Notes under the pieces: model-generated
Databases searched by the model: none
What the model saw: the letters and a program-made list of their open reading frames with translations, nothing else
Told to the model about the DNA's origin: nothing
Program-made: the position numbers and the translations under genes
Shown here: positions 1-7,882 of the stretch, in pieces
Layout: every line of letters begins with the position of its first letter
Position numbering within the stretch: position 1 is the stretch's first letter
NCBI GenBank assembly: GCA_039028695.1
Contig: JBCCHN010000012.1
Span: 10,160-74,159 of the forward strand
Source: JANQKX01 sp039028695
GTDB lineage: Bacteria > Pseudomonadota > Alphaproteobacteria > Kiloniellales > Kiloniellaceae
DNA: 64,000 nucleotides
Direction of reading: 5' to 3'

Positions 1-1525
1 CCAACCAGGTGTCGTGGATCAGCTCAAGAACGTCTACCTCTTCGGTATTTTCGCCAGCGGTTTCAACGATGATCTCCAAGGGCTTGCCGTTGGGCATCAA
101 GCGGATGCCATCCTTATTGCGCTCGGTCAGTCCAATTTCGTCCAATAATTTGTTGGCCAAATCCGGGTCGAATTGGGTCCAGGCCAGATGAAACTCTTCA
201 TTATAGAGCGGCGAGTCCGGCAGCACTCCATTATTGCCGATCACGCAGAGCCCGTAATAGATCACATCATTGATCTCTTCCCGATCGATGCCCAGGGACA
301 GGGCATGGCGGAAGCGCACATCCCGCAGTAGGGCCCGCCAATCGGGGTCGTTCACCGTCAGATTCGGATAAAGCGCTAATTGGGAGCCCTTCATGTTGCG
401 CCACAGACGCACGTCATAGCCGCTGCGCGCCTCGTTTTCCTTCAAAAAAGTGTAGTCGGTAAAGTTCAGACCACGCGCCTGCAGGTCGGATTCCCCCGCA
501 CCCGATTTCGCCGGCACCAGGGCGGCGCCGACCACGTTCAAGATAAAGCGATCGAAGTAGGGGAGTTGCTGACCCGATTCATCGATCCGGTGGTAATAGG
601 GATTGCGCTTGGCGATAAAGCGCGTGGTGGGCGGGCGCACCGTGTTGAACCAGGGCTGCAAGGTCGGCAGATCCGGATTGTCGAATTTATAAAGATTGTC
701 CAGGCGATTATGCAGTTCCGCCCAGTTGCGCACGCCGGCCTTTTTGGCGGCCTGATCGATGTGGGCTTGGTCCCCATATTTTTGGTGGAATTGCTTCATA
801 TAGTGGGCCGGCCGAAAGATGAAAAGCGGCCGCGCACCCGCTAGGGCCGGCACGAAAAAGGGATTGGGGGAGGGCCAGGAATAGCGGATGGTGGTCTCGT
901 CGATTATCTCCACCTGAGCCGGAACGCCGCCCGCCTTTAACTCCACCGGTGGCCCGGTGGGAAACAGCGCGTCGTTGTTGGCCACGTCTTCCCAAAAATA
1001 CCGAAAGTCCTCTGTGGTAAAGGGATGTCCGTCGGACCAGCGGTGCCCTTTGCGCAGATGTAGGGTGAAGACCTTCCCGTCTTCCACCTCCAAACGCTCC
1101 AAAATATCGGGTACCAAATTCAGTTCATCGTCAAAGGATATGAGGCGCGCATAACCGTAGACGACCAAAAGCCGCGTGTCCTTGGCTCGGGTCACCAGGG
1201 TGTGAAGGTCACCGCCCGATTTACCAATATCTCGGAACTCGGTGGTCTGCGAAATAGCAGGATTTTCTGGCAAACGCTCGGCAATGGGCGGCAACTCGCC
1301 GGATTCCACCATCTCCACAAGGGCGGGTGTCTCTTGCAGGGTGATGGCACCACCTGGCTGCGGAGATTCGTAAATTTGAACCGCAGCATTCGCCGCGCTC
1401 GATCCGAAGGAGGTCGCGGCAACACCCACAATGGCGATCATTTTCGCCCATCGCCAAAGCGGCTGGAACCCGTTTTCCCTTTTACATCCGGGGCAACGGT
1501 CCAAGAAAAACTCCGGTTCGGCCAT
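1..1525 (-). CDS. ABC transporter substrate-binding protein, family 5 (oligopeptide/nickel type), 3' end cut by window edge
   Basis: Translating the minus strand from the ATG at 1525 gives an open frame of about 508 codons that runs off the left edge. It shows a basic N-terminus, a hydrophobic stretch from about residue 29 (MIAIVGVAATSF...SAANA) that looks like a signal peptide, then features of the SBP_bac_5 family: LHLRKGHRWSDGHPFTTEDF near residue 150, a later YFDRFILNVVG segment and RFRHALSLGIDREEIN. Such proteins bind peptides, opines or other solutes in the periplasm for an ABC importer. The ATG lies 3 bases past the stop of the upstream gene at 1529, so the two are probably cotranscribed. 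Met-29 (1441) is an alternative start that would give a more standard signal peptide. No permease or ATPase for it is in the window, so the substrate cannot be named. Confidence 0.85.
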   Translation of the reverse strand, partial: MAEPEFFLDRCPGCKRENGFQPLWRWAKMIAIVGVAATSFGSSAANAAVQIYESPQPGGAITLQETPALVEMVESGELPPIAERLPENPAISQTTEFRDIGKSGGDLHTLVTRAKDTRLLVVYGYARLISFDDELNLVPDILERLEVEDGKVFTLHLRKGHRWSDGHPFTTEDFRYFWEDVANNDALFPTGPPVELKAGGVPAQVEIIDETTIRYSWPSPNPFFVPALAGARPLFIFRPAHYMKQFHQKYGDQAHIDQAAKKAGVRNWAELHNRLDNLYKFDNPDLPTLQPWFNTVRPPTTRFIAKRNPYYHRIDESGQQLPYFDRFILNVVGAALVPAKSGAGESDLQARGLNFTDYTFLKENEARSGYDVRLWRNMKGSQLALYPNLTVNDPDWRALLRDVRFRHALSLGIDREEINDVIYYGLCVIGNNGVLPDSPLYNEEFHLAWTQFDPDLANKLLDEIGLTERNKDGIRLMPNGKPLEIIVETAGENTEEVDVLELIHDTWL

Positions 1526-1528
1526 GGA

Positions 1529-2356
1529 TTAGCGCTTCAGCTTAACAACACTAAGGCCGGATCCCAGCGAATAGTGGTTTACCTGGGCCAAATCCGGCAA
1601 CATGGTATAGGTCTCGATCACCTCAATAGCTCCCTGAACGTCCTCCGCTTTATAGCGGTATTTGTAAGCTTTTCCCTTTCTTGTCCAAGCCAGTTCACAG
1701 CCCGGTTGCAAGCTAGGGTCCATCATCATGGCCAAGGTCGGCAGTGGCGGCCCCCCAGTGGCATAAATAGCCTCAGCCGGCAAATTATCATCAAAAAGGG
1801 CCCAACGAAAGCCACGCGCTTTGGCCTCTCTAATCCGTCGAGCATGGTTGATATGATCATCGAAGAAAATCAATGCTTTGTCATAATTTTCTAAGAGGTC
1901 ATTGAGATCCTCTTCCATCCAATCCTTTTCAAAATATTCCGCGTTTTCATCAAGATGGATTAATTTTTTTAAAGTAATATCAAAGCAAAACAACCTTACA
2001 TTCGGGCATGCTTGACGAAAAATCCAGCTGCTATGACCTTTGTGAACGCCGCTTTCAACAATGATTTCCGGATCAAAAAGGCGCGCCAGCACAAAAAGCC
2101 ACAGGCTGTCATTAAAACCGCTGCCACCCGAATTATCCCGCACGACGCGAGATGGATAAAGCGCGTAGAATTCCGAGACCCAGGCCGGCAGCCGGTCCGC
2201 CAGGTCGTCACAGCCATGCTCAAAGCCGCTAAGCCCCGACGCCATCAGGTCTACCAGTTTACACTCAAGACGCTTTTGCAGCTCGCCGTCCAATAAACTG
2301 GGCGAGACCAGGGCCTCAGCCGTTTCCGTATCCAGATTTTCTATATCTATGGTCAT
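1529..2356 (-). CDS. Putative class I SAM-methyltransferase-like protein
   Basis: 275 residues, no signal peptide or membrane segment. Around residues 95-125 the pattern IIVESGVHKGHSSWIFRQA, followed by an acidic strand end (LFCFDITL), resembles motif I and the post-I acidic residue of a Rossmann-fold SAM-dependent methyltransferase of the kind found in sugar or antibiotic modification clusters. ALIFFDDHINH further on would be motif IV. I infer a methyltransferase fold. The substrate is unknown and activity is not certain. It lies 3 bases upstream of the family-5 solute-binding protein gene and shares its strand and frame, suggesting one transcript. Upstream, 2357-2858 is non-coding. No good Shine-Dalgarno sequence precedes the ATG at 2356. 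Confidence 0.6.
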   Translation of the reverse strand: MTIDIENLDTETAEALVSPSLLDGELQKRLECKLVDLMASGLSGFEHGCDDLADRLPAWVSEFYALYPSRVVRDNSGGSGFNDSLWLFVLARLFDPEIIVESGVHKGHSSWIFRQACPNVRLFCFDITLKKLIHLDENAEYFEKDWMEEDLNDLLENYDKALIFFDDHINHARRIREAKARGFRWALFDDNLPAEAIYATGGPPLPTLAMMMDPSLQPGCELAWTRKGKAYKYRYKAEDVQGAIEVIETYTMLPDLAQVNHYSLGSGLSVVKLKR

Positions 2357-2858
2357 GGCGCGAAGCTACATCGTGCCGACACAAAGCGCCATGGCGTTGT
2401 CGGCGTCGAGCCGTCAACCAGCGCTAAAATTTCAGTCTCTGGGCTGGTTCATGAATCAAGCCATTGGCCTATGGCGAGAGCGTCCTTCATAAAGGAAATA
2501 TAAAGCGTGACTTCTAAACGGTATTTCGAGAGAGAAGGCATCATGTGATCTAATACATTGCTTTGAGCAATGGTGAGGGATCACCCAAGCCATTGAACGC
2601 CTAAGATCAAACCTCCCGGAAACCGCAACAAACTACAAATTCTCACCCCCCCTAAAGCTATCCATTATTTTCCATAATATACATTATGCGTATTTTCCTA
2701 TGGAGTAGCATTACCGGTAGCGCGCCTCACCCCTGTAATGATGAAGACGTGCCCTGATGGAAGTTGATAGGATGCCTTCTGATTTCGAGTTGACTCTGGG
2801 TTACTTCGCTGTTGCGGCGGTGTCGCAAAAAGGATCGTATTGAGAGGAACGTACAACC
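2357..2858. other. Intergenic region between divergent genes, with operator-like palindrome and a LysR-like ORF remnant
   Basis: About 500 bases without a convincing gene. An A+T-rich patch at 2660-2700 contains the inverted repeat CATAAT-ATAC-ATTATG at 2673-2688, a possible operator or promoter element for the racemase gene starting at 2859. A short open frame at 2772-2843 reads MPSDFELTLGYFAVAAVSQKGSY and then stops. Its pattern recalls the first helix of LysR-type regulators, but no continuation is present, so it is listed as a possible remnant only. Nothing else is recognised. Confidence 0.4.
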
Positions 2859-3548
2859 GTGAAAACTATCGGTATTCTTGGCGGAATGTCCGCCGCGTCG
2901 ACAATGATCTACTATCGGCATCTTTGCGAATTGACCCAGCAACGTCTCGGCGGTCTTCATTCGCCCGAGCTCTTAATCCGGTCTCTCGATTTCGAACGGA
3001 TCGAGGCCCTTCAAGTGGTGGGAAAATGGGACCAGGCCGGGATCATCCTTAATAGTGAAGCCAAGGCGCTGGCGCGGGGCGGCGCCGATTTCCTCGTCCT
3101 GGCCACCAACACCATGCATAAATTGGCGGATCAGATGATGTATGGGATCTCCCTTCCCCTGGTGCACCTCGCCGATGCCACCGCGCGGCGGGTTAAGTCG
3201 GCCGGGCATACGTCACCAGGGCTGATGGCGACCGCCTTTACCATGGAGCAATCGTTTTACACGGATAGGCTTTCCGCCGCTGGCTTGAGTCCCGTCATTC
3301 CCGATGCGAAAGACCGCGCTGAGACCCATCGCATCATTTACGACGAGCTTTGTAAAAACGTAACGACTAAAGAAAGCCAGGCGGCCTATGTTGCTATTGC
3401 CGAACGCCTGATCCGGACGGGCGCAGACTGCCTGATCCTGGGATGCACCGAGGTCGGGATGTTGCTCAATCAAGGCAACGTCTCGGTACCCGTATTCGAT
3501 ACCACGCTCATTCATTGTGAGACAGCACTGGAAAAGGCACTCGAATAA
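2859..3548 (+). CDS. Aspartate/glutamate racemase family protein (YgeA/RacX type)
   Basis: 229 residues, the usual length for the family. It opens with MKTIGILGGMS and shows the two catalytic-loop regions: LATNTMHK at residues 81-88 and LGCTEVG at 194-200. In most Asp/Glu racemases both loops carry a cysteine. Here the first position is Thr83 and the second Cys196, the Thr/Cys arrangement I know from E. coli YgeA, an L-specific amino-acid racemase. TMEQSFY near residue 128 and VFDTTLIH near 215 also match YgeA. The reaction would interconvert enantiomers of Asp or Glu without a cofactor in the cytosol. The gene stands alone on the plus strand between a minus-strand methyltransferase-like gene and a convergent MBL gene. 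ATG at 2859 is preceded by GAGAGGAACG, a fair ribosome-binding site. Confidence 0.88.
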   Translation: MKTIGILGGMSAASTMIYYRHLCELTQQRLGGLHSPELLIRSLDFERIEALQVVGKWDQAGIILNSEAKALARGGADFLVLATNTMHKLADQMMYGISLPLVHLADATARRVKSAGHTSPGLMATAFTMEQSFYTDRLSAAGLSPVIPDAKDRAETHRIIYDELCKNVTTKESQAAYVAIAERLIRTGADCLILGCTEVGMLLNQGNVSVPVFDTTLIHCETALEKALE

Positions 3549-3554
3549 CTAATG

Positions 3555-3612
3555 TGCCGTTTTTCTCCGCAACATCAGTCAGATAGGATGGTACTTTAAA
3601 CGCAAAACGGCA
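3555..3612. terminator. Spaced inverted repeat between convergent genes, possible bidirectional terminator
   Basis: TGCCGTTTT at 3555-3563 and its exact reverse complement AAAACGGCA at 3604-3612 flank about 40 bases. They lie between the convergent racemase and MBL genes. The T-run sits in the stem arm and the loop is long, so this is only a weak terminator candidate. Confidence 0.3.
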
Positions 3613-3638
3613 TCCCTCCCCGCCCCATCTACCAACTT

Positions 3639-4352
3639 CTAAAAATACTGTTCAATGAGCCAATCCATTTTGTCGCGGTCAAAAGGCCCAAAATGGCCCG
3701 GGAAAACCTGTTGGACCGGTAAATCCCTCAAGCGCTTTAGGCTGGCATAAAAACTCTCCTTGTCGCGCGGCAAAGGCAGGCGTCCTTCGGGGTCAATAAA
3801 CAAGGTGTCGCTGGTAAACAGTGCCCCGGTTTCTTCCTCCCACAGGCATATACTTCCCGGCGTCACGCCCGGCGTATGAATGACGCTTATGCGCCGTCCA
3901 CCCAGATCGAAACAATCACCATCCGAGAGAACATGAGTGATCTTGGCCGGCCGCAAACGATAATCCTGGGCACGAAAGCCCGGCGCCGGCATCTCCAAGA
4001 ACATATCATCGCTGACAAAGAGGTCCGCAACCGAACTCTTGGCACTGGGCGTCTCCAAGGCCGCCACATCGCCGCGATGGGCCGCCCTCGCCTCAAATTC
4101 GTGCAATCCGCCCGCGTGATCATAAAAACAATTGAGCGCCACCGCTGTCACGGGAAGCGAAAAATGCCCGTCAATAAAGCCCCGGATCGATCGCACCCCA
4201 GTGGCACTGTCAATCAACAGGGCGGACTCTCTACCCGTAAGCACCCAGGCCACACCGCTTAGAAAGGGATCGATATGGGCTTCCCGAATGGCGAAGATGC
4301 CTCCCGGGTACTCTCTAAGCGAAAACCACTCAGAGGTGGCGACATCAGGCAT
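3639..4352 (-). CDS. Metallo-beta-lactamase-fold hydrolase with altered metal-binding motif
   Basis: 237 residues from the ATG at 4352. That start was chosen over 4358 because AGTGAGA lies at proper spacing only for it. The order of elements is that of the MBL superfamily: ALLIDSATG (residues 45-52), the HxHxDH position at 74-79, TPGxTPGS near 160-166, FTSDTLF with Asp182, and FPGH with His220. In the HxHxDH motif the sequence is NCFYDH, so the first two histidines are Asn74 and Phe76. The usual third-site histidine (TPGHT) is Val163. Asp78, His79, Asp182 and His220 remain, so the second metal site could be intact while the first is lost. Function is unknown: hydrolase with one metal, or a non-catalytic relative. 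It is monocistronic and convergent with the racemase. Confidence 0.8.
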   Translation of the reverse strand: MPDVATSEWFSLREYPGGIFAIREAHIDPFLSGVAWVLTGRESALLIDSATGVRSIRGFIDGHFSLPVTAVALNCFYDHAGGLHEFEARAAHRGDVAALETPSAKSSVADLFVSDDMFLEMPAPGFRAQDYRLRPAKITHVLSDGDCFDLGGRRISVIHTPGVTPGSICLWEEETGALFTSDTLFIDPEGRLPLPRDKESFYASLKRLRDLPVQQVFPGHFGPFDRDKMDWLIEQYF

Positions 4353-4486
4353 TATCATATCTCACTTTATTTTATTGTTATTCAATAATACTAAAAACCA
4401 CTACTTTTATAAGGGACAGGATAGTATTTCGCTCGAACGATCCGGCAAGGCTGGTCCACCGCGCCACTCCACTTTATGCTCGCGCC

Positions 4487-5314
4487 ATGAGCAGCTCCAA
4501 TCCCAAAACCGACATCTCCTATCCAGCCGGCCACATTGACCGCCTGCTTCACATCATGGCCCAGCTTCGCTCTCCCAACGGCGGCTGCCCTTGGGATTTA
4601 GATCAGGATTTCGAAAGCATCGCGCCCTATACCATCGAAGAGGCTTACGAGGTTGCCGAAGCTATCCGCAGCAAGAATATGGCCGACCTTCGCGACGAGC
4701 TGGGCGATCTCCTGCTTCAGGTGGTCTTCCACGCTCGCATGGCCGAAGAGGAAGAGGCCTTTGATTTCTCCGACGTGGTCGCCGCCATTTGCGACAAGAT
4801 GCTTCGCCGCCATCCCCATGTGTTCGGCGCGAAGGAAATTGACGGAGTGGCCGCTCAGAACCGAGCCTGGGAGGACCACAAGGCAGCCGAACGGCAGGCC
4901 GCCGCCGATGGGCCGGTCAGCGTTGTTGATGGGATCGCCGTGGGGCTGCCCGGTCTGACCCGCGCCATCAAACTGCAAAACAGGGCCGCACGGGTGGGTT
5001 TTGATTGGCCCGACACTGATCCGGTCTTTGCCAAGATAGAAGAGGAAAGCGGCGAGGTCCGCGACGCCATGGAACGGGGACTGTCCGCCGATAAAATCGA
5101 GGAAGAAGTGGGCGACCTGCTTTTTGTCGCCGCCAACCTGGCCCGTCACCTAAAGGTCGATCCCGAAGCGGCCCTGCGCCGCGCCAATGCTAAATTCGAA
5201 CGTCGCTTCCGTCAGGTGGAAACGAGCTTTGATCATGATTTAGACGGGGTCAGTCTCGAGGCCATGGACGAGGTCTGGAACCGGGTGAAGAAGCAGGAAG
5301 ACGGTCCCTCCTAA
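4487..5314 (+). CDS. mazG: Nucleoside triphosphate pyrophosphohydrolase MazG
   Basis: 275 residues, matching full-length bacterial MazG with two tandem all-helical MazG domains. The first domain shows LRSPNGGCPWDLDQDFESI at about 27-45, then EEAYEVAEAI and LRDELGDLLLQVVFHARMA with the acidic metal-binding residues. RRHPHVFG follows near residue 108. The second domain has FAKIEEESGEVRDAM and KIEEEVGDLLFVAANLARHL. The enzyme hydrolyses NTPs and dNTPs to NMP and pyrophosphate in the cytosol, clearing abnormal nucleotides and affecting ppGpp stress responses. Its last 4 bases overlap the last 4 bases of the convergent dehydrogenase gene. ATG at 4487 is the first good start. Confidence 0.95.
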   Translation: MSSSNPKTDISYPAGHIDRLLHIMAQLRSPNGGCPWDLDQDFESIAPYTIEEAYEVAEAIRSKNMADLRDELGDLLLQVVFHARMAEEEEAFDFSDVVAAICDKMLRRHPHVFGAKEIDGVAAQNRAWEDHKAAERQAAADGPVSVVDGIAVGLPGLTRAIKLQNRAARVGFDWPDTDPVFAKIEEESGEVRDAMERGLSADKIEEEVGDLLFVAANLARHLKVDPEAALRRANAKFERRFRQVETSFDHDLDGVSLEAMDEVWNRVKKQEDGPS

Positions 5315-6180
5315 TCATGCATTAGGAGGTGAATAAGGCTTGAGGTGTCCCACCGCTGGCCGCCCCGGGCCTGGACCTGAGCATAAAACTGATCCACCAG
5401 ATGAGCCACCGGCAGACGCGCGCCGTTGCGTTTGGATTCGGCAAAGCAAATGTCCAGATCCTTGCGCATCCAATCCACGGCAAAGCCGAAGTCAAACTTA
5501 TTCCGGCACATGGTCCCGCCCCGATTTTCCATCTGCCACGATCCGGCCGCGCCTTTGGAAATCACATCGATCACTTGATCCATCTCCAAACCGGCCTTCA
5601 TACCGAAATTGAGGCCTTCCGAAAGGCCCTGCACCAGCCCGGCAATGCAAATCTGGTTCACCATCTTGGTCAATTGACCGGATCCGCTGGGACCCATCAG
5701 GTTAACGGCCCGCGCAAAGCAATCGATGGCCGGTTGGGCCCGCTCGAATGGTGCTTTTTCACCCCCGCACATCACGGTGAGGACGCCATTTTCAGCGCCG
5801 GCTTGTCCTCCGGAGACGGGCGCGTCGATAAAGTCGATCCCTTGTTCCTTGGCCACTTGCGCCAGCTCGCGGGCTACCTCGGCCGAGGCGGTGGTGTGAT
5901 CCACCAGCACCGTGCCCGCGGTCATGCCGGCCAGTGCCCCATCCAAGCCCAAAACTACGGAGCGAAGATCGTCATCGTTGCCAACACAGATGAAGACAAG
6001 CTCGGCGCCCTCGCTTGCTTGACGGGGGGTTTCCGCGAAAGCGCCGCCATGTTGCGCCATCCAGGCTTCAGACTTTGCGGTGGTTCGATTATAAACCGTC
6101 ACCTCATGTCCGGCGGACGCTAAATGACCAGCCATTGGATAACCCATGACGCCCAAACCGATAAAGGCGACCTTGCTCAT
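5311..6180 (-). CDS. NAD(P)-dependent oxidoreductase, 3-hydroxyisobutyrate dehydrogenase family
   Basis: 289 residues from the ATG at 6180, which has GTGGAGAG at good spacing. A GTG at 6195 is an alternative that would consume that site. VAFIGLGVMGYPMAGHL at the N-terminus is the Rossmann dinucleotide motif of beta-hydroxyacid dehydrogenases. DAPVSGGQAGAENGVLTVMCGG near 120-140 is the substrate-binding signature, and the lysine in GQLTKMVNQICIAG is the expected catalytic residue near 170. Such enzymes oxidise 3-hydroxyisobutyrate, D-glycerate/tartronate semialdehyde or related acids. The specific substrate cannot be told from sequence by eye. It lies 52 bases downstream of the class III aminotransferase gene on the same strand, suggesting that an aldehyde or hydroxyacid from the transamination could be processed here (inference). 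Confidence 0.88.
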   Translation of the reverse strand: MSKVAFIGLGVMGYPMAGHLASAGHEVTVYNRTTAKSEAWMAQHGGAFAETPRQASEGAELVFICVGNDDDLRSVVLGLDGALAGMTAGTVLVDHTTASAEVARELAQVAKEQGIDFIDAPVSGGQAGAENGVLTVMCGGEKAPFERAQPAIDCFARAVNLMGPSGSGQLTKMVNQICIAGLVQGLSEGLNFGMKAGLEMDQVIDVISKGAAGSWQMENRGGTMCRNKFDFGFAVDWMRKDLDICFAESKRNGARLPVAHLVDQFYAQVQARGGQRWDTSSLIHLLMHD

Positions 6181-6232
6181 ATTTTTACTCTCCACTTCTA
6201 AAGGGTGCCGAGGGTCCTCGACGAATGGTTAA

Positions 6233-7600
6233 TCACAGTTGGCCTAGGGTTTTATCAAGGGCCCGGGTTAGTCGGTCGAATAACAGATCGATTTCGTCAC
6301 TCTTGATAATCAGCGGCGGGCAAATGCCCACGATGTCACCGGGACAAGCGCGCAGGATCAAACCCTCATCCATGGCATGATCCACAACCTGCTGAGCCAC
6401 CTTGGCAACCGGCGGATAGGACTCCTTAGTTTCCTTATCTGCGACAATCTCGGCCGCCCCGATCAGGCCGACGCCCCGACTTTGACCCACCAAAGGATGA
6501 TCAGACAAGTCGGAAAGACGCTCTTGGAAATGAGGACAAACGGCCCGCACGTGTCCGATAATGTCGTCTTCCTCGTAAATTTTCAGCGTCTCAACCGCAA
6601 CTGCCGCTGGCACCGGATGACCGCCATAGGTAAAGCCTGTGCCAAAGTTACCGACCTGCTTTCCATAATCTTCAAAAACTTGATAAACCCGATCCGATAC
6701 CAATACCGCCGAGATAGGCAAGTAGGCGGACGAAAGCTGCTTGGCGCAGGTTAAAATATCCGGTTGGATACCATAGGTCTGCGAGCCCCACATGTTTCCG
6801 GTTCGGCCAAAGCCACAGATCACCTCATCAGCAACCATCAAGACATCGTGACGCTTCAGCACTGCTTGGATTTTTTCGAAATAAGTCTCCGGCGGCACAA
6901 CGACTCCGCCCGCTCCCATGACCGGTTCGGCAAAAAAGGCCGCCACGGTCTCAGGCCCTTCGTCGATAATCTGCTGATCCAACTCGGCGGCAAGGCGGTC
7001 GGCAAAGTCAATCTCGCTTTCGCCGGGATGTCCATTCCGGTAATGATCGGGCGTGCCGCAGTGAAGGATGCCGTCAATGGGCAAATCAAATCCCGTTTGC
7101 ACGTAGCTCAGGGCGGTCAAGGACCCGCCAGCGATGGTCACGCCGTGGTAGGCCCGCTTGCGAGAGATGATCTTTTTTTTCTCCGGCCGACCCAGCGCAT
7201 TGTTGTAGTACCAGGCGAATTTGATTGCGCTATCGATTGCCTCAGATCCTGAATTAGCAAAAAACGCCTTGGCCAGCGGCGCCGGCGCGATGGCCATGAG
7301 GCGCTCGGCCAGCTCAATAACGGGGGGCGTGGAACGGTGGGTAAAGATGTGGCTATAGGGCAAGGCCTCAAGCTGGCGGGTGGCGGCAGCCACCAAGCGC
7401 TTTTCGCTAAACCCTAAACCCACGCACCACAGGCCTGCCAGACCTTCGATATATTGCTTGCCGTCCTCATCCCAAAGGTAGACGCCCTCGCCCTTGGTCA
7501 TGATCGCGGGGCCTTTTTCTTGGTGGGCCGCCAAGTTGGTGTAGGGATGAAGCATATAGGCCACGTCCCGTGCCGCAGCGGAATTAGGAGCGACAACCAT
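6233..7600 (-). CDS. Class III omega-aminotransferase (putrescine/beta-alanine:pyruvate type)
   Basis: 455 residues, typical of fold-type I class III PLP enzymes. GEGVYLWDEDGKQYIEGLAG and AGLWCV near residues 38-60 are hallmarks of the SpuC/omega-amino-acid:pyruvate subgroup. ANSGSEA (115-121) binds the PLP phosphate, Asp258 in VADEVICGFGRTG contacts the pyridine nitrogen, and Lys287 in LTCAKQLSSAY is the Schiff-base lysine. The likely reaction moves a terminal amino group from a polyamine or omega-amino acid to pyruvate. Taurine:pyruvate activity is also possible given the nearby sulfite dehydrogenase, but cannot be decided from sequence. GAGGAGG five bases before the ATG at 7600 is a strong ribosome-binding site. 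It appears to head a two-gene unit with the dehydrogenase at 5311-6180. Confidence 0.88.
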   Translation of the reverse strand: MVVAPNSAAARDVAYMLHPYTNLAAHQEKGPAIMTKGEGVYLWDEDGKQYIEGLAGLWCVGLGFSEKRLVAAATRQLEALPYSHIFTHRSTPPVIELAERLMAIAPAPLAKAFFANSGSEAIDSAIKFAWYYNNALGRPEKKKIISRKRAYHGVTIAGGSLTALSYVQTGFDLPIDGILHCGTPDHYRNGHPGESEIDFADRLAAELDQQIIDEGPETVAAFFAEPVMGAGGVVVPPETYFEKIQAVLKRHDVLMVADEVICGFGRTGNMWGSQTYGIQPDILTCAKQLSSAYLPISAVLVSDRVYQVFEDYGKQVGNFGTGFTYGGHPVPAAVAVETLKIYEEDDIIGHVRAVCPHFQERLSDLSDHPLVGQSRGVGLIGAAEIVADKETKESYPPVAKVAQQVVDHAMDEGLILRACPGDIVGICPPLIIKSDEIDLLFDRLTRALDKTLGQL

Positions 7601-7882
7601 AAAGACCTCCTCACCGTGAAAATGGGCCGCAAAAGGAACCGCGAAAAAGGGGCCGCCTTCAGATGCCGAAAAAAAAGGTCAACAGAAGCAAATCTCTGCC
7701 AACCGCAAACAACCGCGCATTGGCTCAGTGTGCGCTAGACCCCATAAAGACGCAACGCTCATCTGGGAAATTCTCGGCCCGGCCGAATTTGCCCCACCTT
7801 GCCAAGGGCAATGTTAGACTGTTAGAGACCATGGGGATCATTTCCCGAAAGATGAATTCCTTCTAAAGTCGAGTTTCCTGTC

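Noticed and set aside
380..844. 154-codon plus-strand open frame at the left end
   Set aside because: Antisense to the family-5 solute-binding protein, whose open frame continues to the window edge with clear family motifs.
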